From Euzebyales bacterium (GTDB lineage: Bacteria > Actinomycetota > Nitriliruptoria > Euzebyales > JAHELV01), in assembly GCA_035461305.1 (NCBI GenBank), contig DATHVN010000106.1, positions 1 through 64,000 of the forward strand: 64,000 nt of DNA, given 5' to 3'. A model generated the notes under the pieces. It saw only the letters and a program-made list of their open reading frames with translations. It was not told the DNA's origin and searched no databases. Shown here one piece after another: positions 34,033-43,046 of the stretch. How positions within the stretch are numbered: position 1 is the stretch's first letter; every line of letters begins with the position of its first letter. Both the position numbers and the translations under genes were made by a program.

Positions 34033-35371
34033 CGTCGGCACCACCGCCGGCGGCCGTCACCCGCTCCGCCGTCGGGTCGGCCCCATCGGTCAGCCGGGCG
34101 CGCACCGCGGCGGCATGCGCGGGAAGGTCCTCCGCCGCGGCCAGCGCATCGATGACGGGCAGCAGGTCGGCCAGCGCGTCGCGTCCGTACTCGACCCAGT
34201 TGACCGGCACGACGAAGTCCCCGGTCGACAGGCCCCCGCTGAAGCGCGCCGTGCCACCGGTGGGCAGCGTGTGGTTGGGCCCCGCACAGTAGTCGCCGAG
34301 CGCCACAGGGGTGTCGCGTCCGACGAAGATCGCGCCAGCGGCGCGGACGCGGGCGGCGACGGCCGGCGCGTCGGCCGTCTGGACCTCCAGGTGCTCGGCG
34401 GCGAACGCGTCGGCTGCGGCGACGGCCTGGTCCAGGTCTCGGACGAGCAGCGCCACGCCCCCGTCGCGCAGCGCCGCGCGCACCCGGTCAGCGTGGCGGG
34501 TGCGGCTGACCTCGACCTCCAGCGCCCGCTCGGTCCGGTCGATCAGGTCGGGGTCGGGCGTGATGAGCAGGCACACCGCGCGGGGGTCGTGCTCCGCCTG
34601 GGCCACGAGGTCGCATGCCAGCAGACGTGGGTCCGCCGTGTCGTCGGCGATGATCGCGACCTCGGTCGTGCCGGCCTGCGAGTCGATGCCACATGCGCCG
34701 GCGGCCGAGACCTGCATCTTCGCCTCGGCGACATACGCGTTGCCGGGTCCGACCACCTTGTCGCACCGGGGGACGGTCTCGGTGCCGTACGCCATGGCGG
34801 CGATGGCCTGTGCACCACCGATCCGCAGTACCCGGTCCGCTCCGGTGAGCTCGGCTGCGGCGAGGATGGTCGGGTTGACGGTGCCGTCCGGACCGGGCGG
34901 CGTGCACACCACCACCTCGTCGACACCTGCGACGCGGGCGGGCACGACCGTCATGAGCACCGTGGACGGGTACGCACCCAGGCCGCCCGGCACGTACACG
35001 CCGACCCGATGCAACGGCCGGAAGACCACGCCGAGCCGGGCGCCATCGTGGTCGGCGTACCAGTCGGCGGGCAGCGCCCGCTCGTGGAACCAACGGACGC
35101 GGTCGGCTGCGCGCTCCAGCGCCTCCCGGAGCTGGGGATCGAGGTCCGCAAGGGCCGCGGCACGCTCGCCGGCGGGAGTCTCCCATCGGTTACCGTGCCA
35201 GCCGTCGAACCGCGCCGTCAGGTCGCCGACGGCCGCATCACCGCGTTCGCGTACCGCGGCGATCGTGTCGGCGACGCTGTCACGGACCCGGGTCACCGCG
35301 ACCTCGTCGGGGCTGCGGACGACGTCCATCAGGTCGCCGCGCTCGCCGGTCACATCCGCTCGCGTCAACAT
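34025..35371 (-). CDS. hisD: Histidinol dehydrogenase
   Basis: Zinc enzyme performing the last two histidine steps. 448 residues. The family segments VPGGLGAYPSTVLM, GGAQAIAAMAYGTETV, VAQAEHDPRA (zinc and catalytic His) and GPNHTLPTGG are intact. ATG at 35371; TAGGCT at 35387-35382 is a fitting -10 only about seven bases before, so the message may be leaderless. Confidence 0.95.
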   Translation of the reverse strand: MLTRADVTGERGDLMDVVRSPDEVAVTRVRDSVADTIAAVRERGDAAVGDLTARFDGWHGNRWETPAGERAAALADLDPQLREALERAADRVRWFHERALPADWYADHDGARLGVVFRPLHRVGVYVPGGLGAYPSTVLMTVVPARVAGVDEVVVCTPPGPDGTVNPTILAAAELTGADRVLRIGGAQAIAAMAYGTETVPRCDKVVGPGNAYVAEAKMQVSAAGACGIDSQAGTTEVAIIADDTADPRLLACDLVAQAEHDPRAVCLLITPDPDLIDRTERALEVEVSRTRHADRVRAALRDGGVALLVRDLDQAVAAADAFAAEHLEVQTADAPAVAARVRAAGAIFVGRDTPVALGDYCAGPNHTLPTGGTARFSGGLSTGDFVVPVNWVEYGRDALADLLPVIDALAAAEDLPAHAAAVRARLTDGADPTAERVTAAGGGADDG

Positions 35372-35464
35372 CACCGTCGAAAGCCTAGCGCCCGTGGCGG
35401 CGAGGACGCGCTCGACCACGTAGCCTTTCACCATGGCGAAACCACGTTGTGCGGGAGGGACGCG

Positions 35465-36112
35465 GTGAGCCGCGTGCTCCCCCTGTTCCCCCTGCACGTC
35501 GTGCTGTTCCCTGGTCGCCCCCTCCCACTGCACATCTTCGAGCCGCGGTACCGCGAGCTCCTCGATGACTCCCTGGCCGGCGACCGCCGCTTCGGCGTCA
35601 TCGCGCTGCGCTATGGCCGGGCGGAGGCGGGTGGCGCGCACGTCTACGACGTCGGCACGGTCGCCGAGATCGTCCGCGTCGAACGGCTCGACGACGGCCG
35701 CTCCAACATCGTCACCCGTGGCGCCGAGCGCTTCCGCATCAGGCGGCTGCTGCGGGACGGCTCGTACCTGCGCGCCGAGGTCGACATGCTCGCCGAGCAG
35801 CCGGCCGACGCCACGGTGGCACCGCTCGTGGCGGCGCTGCGCGCCCAGCTCGAGCTGTACCTGCAGGCGATCGGCGCGGGCGAGCAGCTCGCCGGGCGTC
35901 TACCGTCCAAGCCCGCAGCGCTGGCGTGGCTGGCGGCATGCGCGGCGGAGCTGCACCTGTCCGAGCAGCAAGAGCTGCTCGAGATCGACTCGCTGGCCGA
36001 GCGCCTCCGCGCCACCATGACGTTCCTGCGCCGCGAGCACAGCCTGCTGCGCCGGCTGGGACACGTCACGGTGATGCGCCCGCAGGGCCCGGCCGGAGCC
36101 ACGCTCAACTGA
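35465..36112 (+). CDS. LON substrate-binding-domain protein
   Basis: 215 residues corresponding to the Lon protease N-terminal domain alone. The hallmark start LPLFPLHVVLFPGRPLPLHI and EPRYRELL is followed by a helical bundle (from about 125). There is no ATPase or protease domain, so it is an adaptor-like or stand-alone protein. GTG start with GGGAGGG upstream. Divergent from hisD. Confidence 0.88.
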   Translation: MSRVLPLFPLHVVLFPGRPLPLHIFEPRYRELLDDSLAGDRRFGVIALRYGRAEAGGAHVYDVGTVAEIVRVERLDDGRSNIVTRGAERFRIRRLLRDGSYLRAEVDMLAEQPADATVAPLVAALRAQLELYLQAIGAGEQLAGRLPSKPAALAWLAACAAELHLSEQQELLEIDSLAERLRATMTFLRREHSLLRRLGHVTVMRPQGPAGATLN

Positions 36113-36183
36113 CGACCGGCGACACTGTGGGTCGCTTCGATCTGGGAGGTGGGCGTCGGTTCGCCTGGCGTGTGGTGCGGCGG

Positions 36184-36189
36184 TACCGT
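36184..36189 (+). promoter_or_regulatory. Possible leaderless -10 box of lgt
   Basis: TACCGT lies eight bases before the lgt ATG at 36198, the spacing expected when transcription starts at the first base of the start codon. No ribosome site is visible. No clear -35 accompanies it. Confidence 0.35.
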
Positions 36190-36197
36190 CTGTGCCC

Positions 36198-37160
36198 ATG
36201 ACCCTCGCCACGATCCCACCCCCGCCGGGCCAGCTGATCACGGTCGGTCCGCTGTCGATCCACTACTACGGCGTGGTGATCGGCATCGGCGCGCTGCTGG
36301 CGATCGCGGTCGGTCGCCGGCGCTGGGCGGCGCTGGGTGGTGACCCCGACCTCGTCGACCGCGTGGGCCTCGTCGCGGTGCTCGCCGGGCTGCTCGGCGG
36401 GCGGACCGGCTACGTCATCACCCACCTGGACCGCTTCGCCGACCGGCCATGGGCTGTCCTGTTCCTGTGGGAGGGCGGCCTGGCCATCTTCGGGGGGCTG
36501 ACGGTCGGCATCCTGGTCGGCATCTGGCAGGCGCGTCGGCTGGGCATGCCCGTGCCCGCCGCCGTCGACGCGATCATCCCCGGCCTGCCGCTCGCGCAGG
36601 CGATCGGTCGCTGGGGCAACTACTTCAACCAGGAGCTGTACGGCACGCCCACCGACCTGCCCTGGGCGCTGGAGGTCGATCCGTCGCGACGCGTCGAGCC
36701 GTACACCGAGTTCGCGACGTTCCACCCAACGTTCCTGTACGAGTCGTTGCTGGACCTCCTGCTGTTCGCCGTGCTGCTGTGGCTCGGCGCCAGGCGGCGC
36801 CTGCGGCAGGGCTCGCTGATCTTCGTCTACCTCGCGGGCTACGGGTTCATCCGCTTCTGCGTCGAGCTGCTGCGCACCGACACGACCTTTCGCCTCCTAG
36901 GGCTGTCGCGGAACAACTGGATCGCACTGGCGGTCTTCCTCGGTGGCCTGGCGGGCCTGTGGTGGTGGCAGCGGCGTGGTCCCGACCGCCTGGTCGGCAC
37001 GCCCATCGAGGACACCGACGCCGACGACGCCGCTGTCCCCTCGACCACCGGCGACGATGCCGCGGCGGGACCGGATGAGGGGGCCGATGCTTCCGCTCCC
37101 CCGCCGGTACGAGGCGACGCCGAGGACGTACGGTCTCCGAGCTCGCGCGCCGGCCAGTGA
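36198..37160 (+). CDS. lgt: Prolipoprotein diacylglyceryl transferase
   Basis: Membrane enzyme attaching diacylglycerol to lipobox cysteines, for instance that of LivK in this window. 320 residues, seven membrane segments, signature GRWGNYFNQELYG and HPTFLYESLLD. The C-terminal 55 residues are an acidic Asp/Ala/Pro-rich tail, as in other actinobacterial Lgt. Overlaps tagI by four bases. Confidence 0.95.
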   Translation: MTLATIPPPPGQLITVGPLSIHYYGVVIGIGALLAIAVGRRRWAALGGDPDLVDRVGLVAVLAGLLGGRTGYVITHLDRFADRPWAVLFLWEGGLAIFGGLTVGILVGIWQARRLGMPVPAAVDAIIPGLPLAQAIGRWGNYFNQELYGTPTDLPWALEVDPSRRVEPYTEFATFHPTFLYESLLDLLLFAVLLWLGARRRLRQGSLIFVYLAGYGFIRFCVELLRTDTTFRLLGLSRNNWIALAVFLGGLAGLWWWQRRGPDRLVGTPIEDTDADDAAVPSTTGDDAAAGPDEGADASAPPPVRGDAEDVRSPSSRAGQ

Positions 37161-37759
37161 TCGGTCTGACGACGGGTGACGACGGCGTCACACGCTGCGC
37201 GTGGGCGCACGGCACCGCGCTGTACGAGCGCTACCACGACGAGGAATGGGGACGGCCTGTCCGCGACGACCGGCGCCTGTTCGAGCGCATCACGCTCGAG
37301 GCGTTCCAGTCCGGCCTGTCCTGGCTGATCATCCTCCGTAAGCGGCCCGCGTTCCGGGAGGCGTTCGCCGACTTCGACATCGCCGCGGTGGCCGAGTTCG
37401 ACGACGATGATCGCGCTCGCCTGATGTCCGATGCTCGGATCGTGCGCAACCAGGCGAAGATCAATGCGACCGTGAGCAACGCGGTCGCCGCGATGGAGCT
37501 GCGTGAACGCGGTGGGTCCCTCGTGGACCTGCTGTGGTCATTCGCACCGTCGGATCCGGGTCCGGCGCCGTCGTCGTTCGATCAGGTGCCGGCGTCCACC
37601 GACGAGTCCGGGGCCATGGCCGCGGCGCTCAAGCAGCGCGGCTTCCGCTTCGTGGGCCCGACGACCTGCTATGCCCTCATGCAGGCCGCCGGGATGGTCA
37701 ACGACCACCTCCTCGGCTGTGAGGCTGGAGACGCGCTCCGCAGCGAAGTACCCGTCTGA
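37157..37759 (+). CDS. tagI: DNA-3-methyladenine glycosylase I
   Basis: Removes 3-methyladenine from alkylated DNA. 200 residues. The N-terminal zinc ligand region RCAW, YHDEEWGRPV, LEAFQSGLSW and the C-terminal TTCYALMQAAGMVNDHLLGC are present. GTG start overlaps lgt (GTGA). The last 15 residues after MVNDHLLGC differ from the second copy of this end at 38066, suggesting that the present tail was brought in by an integrated element. Confidence 0.93.
   Translation: MIGLTTGDDGVTRCAWAHGTALYERYHDEEWGRPVRDDRRLFERITLEAFQSGLSWLIILRKRPAFREAFADFDIAAVAEFDDDDRARLMSDARIVRNQAKINATVSNAVAAMELRERGGSLVDLLWSFAPSDPGPAPSSFDQVPASTDESGAMAAALKQRGFRFVGPTTCYALMQAAGMVNDHLLGCEAGDALRSEVPV
37692..37719 (+). repeat. Direct repeat copy A, inside the tagI 3' end
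   Basis: 28 bases beginning GGATGGTCAACGACCACCTC, repeated at 38066-38093 with a single mismatch. Copy A lies within the intact gene. Together the copies flank the integrase remnant, as attachment-site repeats flank an integrated element. Confidence 0.85.
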
Positions 37760-37849
37760 CCAGCACGAACGCCGACAAAGCACTACCCCGCCGAGGCGCG
37801 CGCGGCGCGAATCGCGCACACATGGCGTACGCGCGGACGATTCGCTCAC

Positions 37850-38032
37850 AACCACCCCGGATGATGTCAGTGACCCGCGTTGCGGCCTCGGCGTCCATGC
37901 CTGGTATGAGTGACCGTCGACGTCGAGGGTCACCGTCGTGTTCGCGTGCCCGAGACGTCGGACACGACCTTGCCGGTACCCCGGCGCGCAGCGAGATCAT
38001 CGCGTAGCTGTGACGCAACCCGCTGGTCTTCT
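37850..38032 (-). pseudogene. Remnant of a tyrosine-recombinase (phage-type integrase) C-terminus
   Basis: Joining frames on the minus strand gives the integrase core order: GLRHSYAMISLRAGVP (box with Arg and His), then KVVSDVSG, then HANTTVTLDVDGH, then MDAEAATRVTDII. At least three frameshifts separate these pieces and the nucleophilic Tyr in the usual D-x-Y-x-H is Asp. Only about 60 residues' worth remains. It lies between the two tagI-end repeats. Confidence 0.8.
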
Positions 38033-38065
38033 CCCTAGACGCCGTCGTGCCGCCTCGTGGCGAGT

Positions 38066-38130
38066 GGATGGTCAACGACCACCTCGTCGGCTGCGACGGC
38101 CGAGCCGTCGTGGACGTCGCGCGCAGGAGG
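38066..38130 (+). pseudogene. Orphan tagI 3' fragment (repeat copy B)
   Basis: The 28-base repeat at 38066-38093 continues in the tagI frame as MVNDHLVGCDGRAVV. The MVNDHLVGC form is the more usual end in this family, so this fragment may be the original tagI terminus cut off by integration. No start or upstream portion remains. Confidence 0.7.
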
Positions 38131-38148
38131 GGCCTGACCCGTCCACCG

Positions 38149-39075
38149 TCAGAGTTCGAGGACCAGCTTCCCCCGTACGTGCCCGTCCCGGCTGATCTCG
38201 TGGGCGCGCGCGACGTCCGAGAACGGAAAGGCCTCCTGGACCACGATGCGCACCGCACCGGCATCGACCTGCCGCGACAGCTCCGCCAGGTCCTCGGCCT
38301 GCGGCCGGACGAAGCTGTACCGGCCGCCGACCGCGGCGACGCCCCGCGAGTTGACGTTCGACACGATCCGTTGCGGGTCGCCGACCAGCTCCGCGGACGC
38401 GGCGAGCGCCTCCTTGGTGCCGATGTAGTCGACCGACGCGGTGATGCCGTCTGGCGCGGCCTGTTGCACCCGCTCAGCCAGCCCGTCGCCGTAGGTGACC
38501 GGCCTCGCGCCGAGCTCGCGCAAGTAGTCCTGGTTGGCCGCGCTCGCCGTGCCGACGACCTGTGCACCGAGCACCTGTGCCCACTGGACCGCGAACGACC
38601 CGACCCCGCCGGCGGCAGCATGGACAAGCACGGTGTCACCAGCGCCCACCCCCGCGAGTCGCAATGACTGCACAGCGGTCAGGCCAGCGAGCGGCAGGCC
38701 GGCCGCCGCGGTGAAGTCCACGCTTGACGGCTTCGGTGCGAAGTGCCGCGGTGTTCCCGCCACCAGCTCCGCATAGGTGCCGTGTTGGATGTAGTCCTTG
38801 CGGACGTAGCCGACGACCGCGTCGCCGACGTGGAACTCCTGCACGGCGGGACCAATGGCCCGCACGACGCCGGCGGCGTCCCAACCCGGGATGAGGGGCA
38901 GATACGAGGGAAACACGTCGTGCAGATACCCCTCCCGGATCTTCCAGTCGACCGGGTTGACGCCGGCGGCCCGCAGTTCGACCACGACCATGTCGGGACC
39001 TGGCCTCGGGTCGGGCGCCTCCTCGAATGCCAAGGTGTGGGGTCCGCCGTACTCGTGGATCACGATGGCCTGCAC
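38149..39075 (-). CDS. NADPH:quinone-type zinc-independent oxidoreductase
   Basis: Medium-chain dehydrogenase/reductase of 308 residues. GroES-like N-domain (RAAGVNPVDWKIREGYL, PGWDAAGVV) and Rossmann domain (VLVHAAAGGVGSFAVQWAQ). Catalytic zinc ligands are absent, as in quinone and enone reductases. GTG start at 39075 preceded by AAGGACGAG. Substrate unknown; likely detoxification. Confidence 0.88.
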   Translation of the reverse strand: MQAIVIHEYGGPHTLAFEEAPDPRPGPDMVVVELRAAGVNPVDWKIREGYLHDVFPSYLPLIPGWDAAGVVRAIGPAVQEFHVGDAVVGYVRKDYIQHGTYAELVAGTPRHFAPKPSSVDFTAAAGLPLAGLTAVQSLRLAGVGAGDTVLVHAAAGGVGSFAVQWAQVLGAQVVGTASAANQDYLRELGARPVTYGDGLAERVQQAAPDGITASVDYIGTKEALAASAELVGDPQRIVSNVNSRGVAAVGGRYSFVRPQAEDLAELSRQVDAGAVRIVVQEAFPFSDVARAHEISRDGHVRGKLVLEL

Positions 39076-39235
39076 GGTCTGCTCGTCCTTCAACTGGAGC
39101 GTGGTCGTTCGCGCCCGTTGTCCCCGAGGGCACGGCAGCGAAACGGAGCGGGCGGAGGCGTGCTTGGCACCCGACGTGCGGCAGCCATGCTGAAGCTTCC
39201 AACACGGCTGATGTGGTTCTTCTCCGACGGCTCCC

Positions 39236-39249
39236 CATGACGCGTCATG
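39236..39249. promoter_or_regulatory. 14-bp perfect palindrome
   Basis: CATGACGCGTCATG lies between the quinone oxidoreductase and a small open frame, and its second half contains that frame's ATG. It could be an operator for either divergent gene. Confidence 0.35.
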
Positions 39250-39402
39250 CGCGCAACCTGGCGACACTCCGTCCTGCGCGCTCACTTCGAGGGCGGCACC
39301 GACGTCGTGGTCCTCGAGGGCAGCGCACGGGGCGAGCACACCGGCCTGGCATGGTACGACTTCCCTGCGTACGTGACGCGCTTCCACTTCGCCGCCGGTT
39401 GA
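39247..39402 (+). CDS. Small hypothetical protein
   Basis: A 51-codon frame (starts MRATWRHSVLRAHFEGG, ends RFHFAAG). It has third-position GC typical of real genes here and an aromatic-rich C-terminus (LAWYDFPAYVTRFHF). No ribosome site is clear. It may be intact or the tail of a decayed gene. No family recognised. Confidence 0.4.
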   Translation: MRATWRHSVLRAHFEGGTDVVVLEGSARGEHTGLAWYDFPAYVTRFHFAAG

Positions 39403-39405
39403 CGG

Positions 39406-40380
39406 TCACCGCGCGTCGACCACAGGCAGCCGGGCATGTGACAGCAGTGTGCCGTCGCGGCCGTCGAGCGTGACCTCACCGCCATGGAGCACGGCCCGTT
39501 GGTCGGGCATGTGACCTATGGGCACGTCGGTGACGACAGGGACCTCCAGGTCGCCGAGGCGATCGGCGAGCACGTCGGCAAACGTGCCCGACGGCCGCGC
39601 GGCCGGCGGGTCACACTGCACGGGTGCACCGACCGCGACGCCGGCGACACCGTCGAACGCGCCGCTGTGGCGCAGCTGCGTCAGCAGCCGGTCGACGCGG
39701 TACGGCGCCTCCGCAACCTCCTCGAGCAGCAGCACGCATCCGGTCGCGTCGACCTGGTCCCGCGTGCCGGCCAGCGCGGCCAGGACGGTGAGGTTTCCAC
39801 CGATGAGCGGACCGTGGACGACGTCGCGCGCGGCACCGTCCAGTGGCACGCCGGTCAGCGGCTCCGTGCCGCCGTGCCCGAACAGCAGCGCCCGCAGCTG
39901 TGCGACGGCAGCAGGCGGCTGGAGCGGCAGCCGGCCGATGACGTGGCCATGGACGGTGACCAGACCGGCCCGCCGCCACGCCGCGACGAGCAGCGCGGAG
40001 ACGTCGCTGAAGCCCACGATGAGGGGCGGATCGGCCGTCAGCGCATCCCAGTCGATGCGGTCGAGGATGCGCGTCAGCCCGTAGCCGCCGCGTGCGGCCC
40101 ACACCGCTCGAACGTCGGGATGGGCGATCGCCGTGTTCAGATCCGCGGCGCGCTGCGCGTCACTGCCGGCCAGGTGTCCCGCCGACCCGCGGACGTGCGC
40201 GCCTTCGACGACGTCCAGTCCCCATGACCCGAGCAGCGCGATGCCGTCATCGAGCAGCGCATGGTCGAGCACGGGACCACACGGACTGACGAGCGCCACC
40301 GTGTCGCCGCGGCGCAGGGCCGGAGGATGCCGGCCGACTCCGGGCCCGTCGGCCGTCGACGTCACATCAACAGCGGACAC
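39406..40380 (-). CDS. S66-family LD-carboxypeptidase
   Basis: Muramoyl-tetrapeptide carboxypeptidase (LdcA type) or MccF-like immunity hydrolase, 324 residues. Nucleophile Ser125 lies in VGFSDVSAL; the Glu in CVLLLEEV and the His in DVPIGHMPDQ complete the triad. ARGGYGLTRILDRIDW is the family signature. No signal peptide, so cytoplasmic peptidoglycan recycling is likely. Overlaps the end of the next gene by 14 bases. Confidence 0.9.
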   Translation of the reverse strand: MSAVDVTSTADGPGVGRHPPALRRGDTVALVSPCGPVLDHALLDDGIALLGSWGLDVVEGAHVRGSAGHLAGSDAQRAADLNTAIAHPDVRAVWAARGGYGLTRILDRIDWDALTADPPLIVGFSDVSALLVAAWRRAGLVTVHGHVIGRLPLQPPAAVAQLRALLFGHGGTEPLTGVPLDGAARDVVHGPLIGGNLTVLAALAGTRDQVDATGCVLLLEEVAEAPYRVDRLLTQLRHSGAFDGVAGVAVGAPVQCDPPAARPSGTFADVLADRLGDLEVPVVTDVPIGHMPDQRAVLHGGEVTLDGRDGTLLSHARLPVVDAR

Positions 40381-42745
40381 TCCATCCTCCGCCCGAGTAC
40401 TCGCAGCGGTCCCTGACCTGACCCCTCGCGTTCTTCAACGTGGCACGATCGCCGCCGTTGTTCCAGACATACCTGGTGCGCCTCCAATACAGGTCGTTGC
40501 CGTCGTTGGTGCCCTTGCCGGTGTGGACGCGGACATAGCCACCCCGTTTCAGGAAGAACCCACCCGGCACCTTGTACAGGTTGCCGGCCCGGTCCCTGAC
40601 GGTCCAGCCGCCGATCCCGCGACCCTCCGAGCCGATGTTGCGCAGGACGACCATCTCCTCATTGAGTTTCGCGTTGGTCCGGGTGTCCCTGCCGGGAGGG
40701 TTGTACGCGATGCGGTAGAGCTCGATCTTGGGACGACTGGTGACGGTCACGGTGACGGTCGCCACGTTGGAGTCGGCCCGTCCGTCGTTCGCACGGTACG
40801 TGAACGTATCGGTGCCGGCGAACTTCAGGTCCGGCGTGTACACGACGGTCTGATCAGCACGGACCTGCACCGACCCGTGCGCTGGCTGCGTCAGGTTGTG
40901 CACCGTCAACTGGTCCCCGTCGGGATCCGAGTCGTTGGCCAGGAGCGGGATGGTGACCGGTTTGACCGCAGCCGTCGATGCCGCGTCGTCCGAGGCCACC
41001 GGCGGACGGTTGGCCGGCTTCCCGCCGCCGATGTTGGGCGCGCTGATCTCGAACATCCTCCCGTCGTTCTCCGTGGGATCGGTCCCGTTGTCGGTCGCCC
41101 GGTCCACGATCCACAGGTTCATCCTGCCGCTCCCGTCGCTCGCGGGCGCGACGGCCAACCCCGAGATGTGCCGCAGACCGGCGACGGCGGACGCAGAGAT
41201 CGTCCGGACCAACGTCCCGTCGCGGGTGATCTCGAAGATCTGCCTGGTCTTCCGCGCGCCGACGTACAGGGTGCCGCGATCGGGGTCCGAGGACAGCCCC
41301 TCGAAGTCCACCGGGCCGAGGTGGCTGATGTCGAAGTGGGTCACGGCGTCGTTGCCGTTCGCGAACGTACCGTCCACCGGGTCGACCCGGTAGATCTCCA
41401 TGCCGACGCCGTCGACGTAGAACAGGTCCCCCGACCGAGGGTCGAACTCGGGGTCCTCGGTGTCCGTTCCACCGTTCGCCGACGTGTCGATCGACCTGAC
41501 GTCATCGTCTCCGGTGCCGAACACGCCGTCGGCGCCGCGCCTGACCGCGAAGATCGCCCTGGCGCTGTCGTCGGACACGAACAGCGTCCTGGTGGCGTCA
41601 TCGTGGCCGAGGCCGGTCGGCTCCCTCGAGTGGTTGCCGGACGCACCGGGACCCCACAGGGCACCGACGCCACGCACGGTGCCGGTCCGTGACGAGCGCC
41701 ACAGGTTGACGTTGTGCCAGCCGGCTCCCGTCGTCTCGTCGACCTCGGAATCGACGACGACGAGCTCATCGGCGGCCGCAGTCCAGACGACCCCGGCGGG
41801 GTCCGGTGACCCCGGGCTCCACGCCGACGTCTGCACGGTCCGCACCAGCGTCGCGGTGTCGGTCGGCGCCGCGGCCGCGGTGACGGCCGCCAGGGACAGC
41901 TCGGTGACGCCACCGAGCGATCCGGCACCACCGGCGTCGGCAACGTACAGGTTGAGGTTGTCCGGGTCATCCGTCGAGTCCGTGCTGGGCGCGAACGTCA
42001 TCGCGACAGGCTCCGACAGCGCCGTCGACGCGAGGTCGATGCTGTCCCGGACATCACCGTCGCGGTCCACCGCGTCGATCCGCTCGCTGCTGGGGTCGAG
42101 GACATACAGCAGGTCGTCCTCGGCGTTGAACGCGATCAGCCGGTCATCGCTCTGGTCCAACGGAAGCTGAGCCGACGGGCTGGAGCGATCGTCCTCGACG
42201 ACCGTGACCGCATCGTCGCGCTCATCGAGGACGAACCACGTGTCGGTCTGCGGATCGAACGTCGCGCTGTCCGGTTCCTCGAGCTGCAGGCCATCGATCG
42301 GTGCGCGCTCGGTCCGCGGCGTCCGCCCATCGAGGGCGCTGTCGGGTACCTGCACCGCGTCACCGCCATCGATGACGGTCAGCTCGTCCCGCGCGGCGTT
42401 GAACGCGAGCGTCTCCGGGTCGGATAGCTCGGGCAGGGTGAGGGTCCCTCGGCCCTTCCCGTCCGCGTCCAGCCGGAGGACCGGCGTCACGGTCCCGTCG
42501 TCCGCTGCCACGAGGAACTGACGTCGCGACGGATCGTAGGCCAGGCCCACGGGGTGGGCCACACCGAGCTCGCCGGTCCAGACCGTCTGGACCTCCTGCG
42601 CGTCGTGGGACGGCCGGACCGGCGCCGCCGCTGCCGCGCGCGGCGTACCGGCGCCCGTCGCCACCGTGCCCCACAGCGCCACGACCACGCCCACCGCCAG
42701 CGTCCGGAGACCCGCCGTCCTCCGAGGTCTGCCCACCTGTCCCAT
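40367..42745 (-). CDS. Secreted beta-propeller / cadherin-like / lamin-tail protein
   Basis: 792 residues. Signal peptide (1 to about 41, ending AAAAAP). A long stretch of propeller-like repeats (about 55-570; recurring DPxxxTLYV/FVSDD patterns) suggests an NHL or esterase-like propeller. A cadherin/Big-like domain (about 580-675) has NDSDPDGDQLTV calcium-binding acids and GTDTFTYRAND. A C-terminal lamin-tail domain (about 690-792) carries VVLRNIGSEGRGIGGWTVRD. Likely exported and surface or matrix associated. No anchor motif is seen, and the final Cys pair may form a disulfide. Ligand unknown. Confidence 0.82.
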   Translation of the reverse strand: MGQVGRPRRTAGLRTLAVGVVVALWGTVATGAGTPRAAAAAPVRPSHDAQEVQTVWTGELGVAHPVGLAYDPSRRQFLVAADDGTVTPVLRLDADGKGRGTLTLPELSDPETLAFNAARDELTVIDGGDAVQVPDSALDGRTPRTERAPIDGLQLEEPDSATFDPQTDTWFVLDERDDAVTVVEDDRSSPSAQLPLDQSDDRLIAFNAEDDLLYVLDPSSERIDAVDRDGDVRDSIDLASTALSEPVAMTFAPSTDSTDDPDNLNLYVADAGGAGSLGGVTELSLAAVTAAAAPTDTATLVRTVQTSAWSPGSPDPAGVVWTAAADELVVVDSEVDETTGAGWHNVNLWRSSRTGTVRGVGALWGPGASGNHSREPTGLGHDDATRTLFVSDDSARAIFAVRRGADGVFGTGDDDVRSIDTSANGGTDTEDPEFDPRSGDLFYVDGVGMEIYRVDPVDGTFANGNDAVTHFDISHLGPVDFEGLSSDPDRGTLYVGARKTRQIFEITRDGTLVRTISASAVAGLRHISGLAVAPASDGSGRMNLWIVDRATDNGTDPTENDGRMFEISAPNIGGGKPANRPPVASDDAASTAAVKPVTIPLLANDSDPDGDQLTVHNLTQPAHGSVQVRADQTVVYTPDLKFAGTDTFTYRANDGRADSNVATVTVTVTSRPKIELYRIAYNPPGRDTRTNAKLNEEMVVLRNIGSEGRGIGGWTVRDRAGNLYKVPGGFFLKRGGYVRVHTGKGTNDGNDLYWRRTRYVWNNGGDRATLKNARGQVRDRCEYSGGGWSVRC

Positions 42746-43046
42746 CTATCTGCCTTCCGTTGTCCCGCCGCACGATCAGCCGGCTCGTGGATGCAGCGGC
42801 CACGTGCGCCGACGGCCCCCGCACTCCGTCGAGCAGGCGTGATGCGCCGCATGTGTCGCCGCGATCCCGGGTCCCGCCGGGCCCTGATGGATGACGGCAC
42901 CGTACGGGATCGAGCGGCCCGCGCATCCCCAATTGAGGGCATCTGCGACGTCGTGGCGATTGGCCGAGTCCGACGTATCCGCACAGCCCGCGGGCAGGTG
43001 CCTGGACGTCGCTGTGGGCCGCGAGCGGTGGCGACCGGGTGGCGCC
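42746..43046. other. 300-base spacer between dnaE and the lamin-tail gene
   Basis: Nothing gene-like with a start and ribosome site is seen. CGATCCCGGGTCCCGCCGGG-type GC clusters could form weak hairpins after dnaE, but no clean terminator is visible. Confidence 0.5.
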
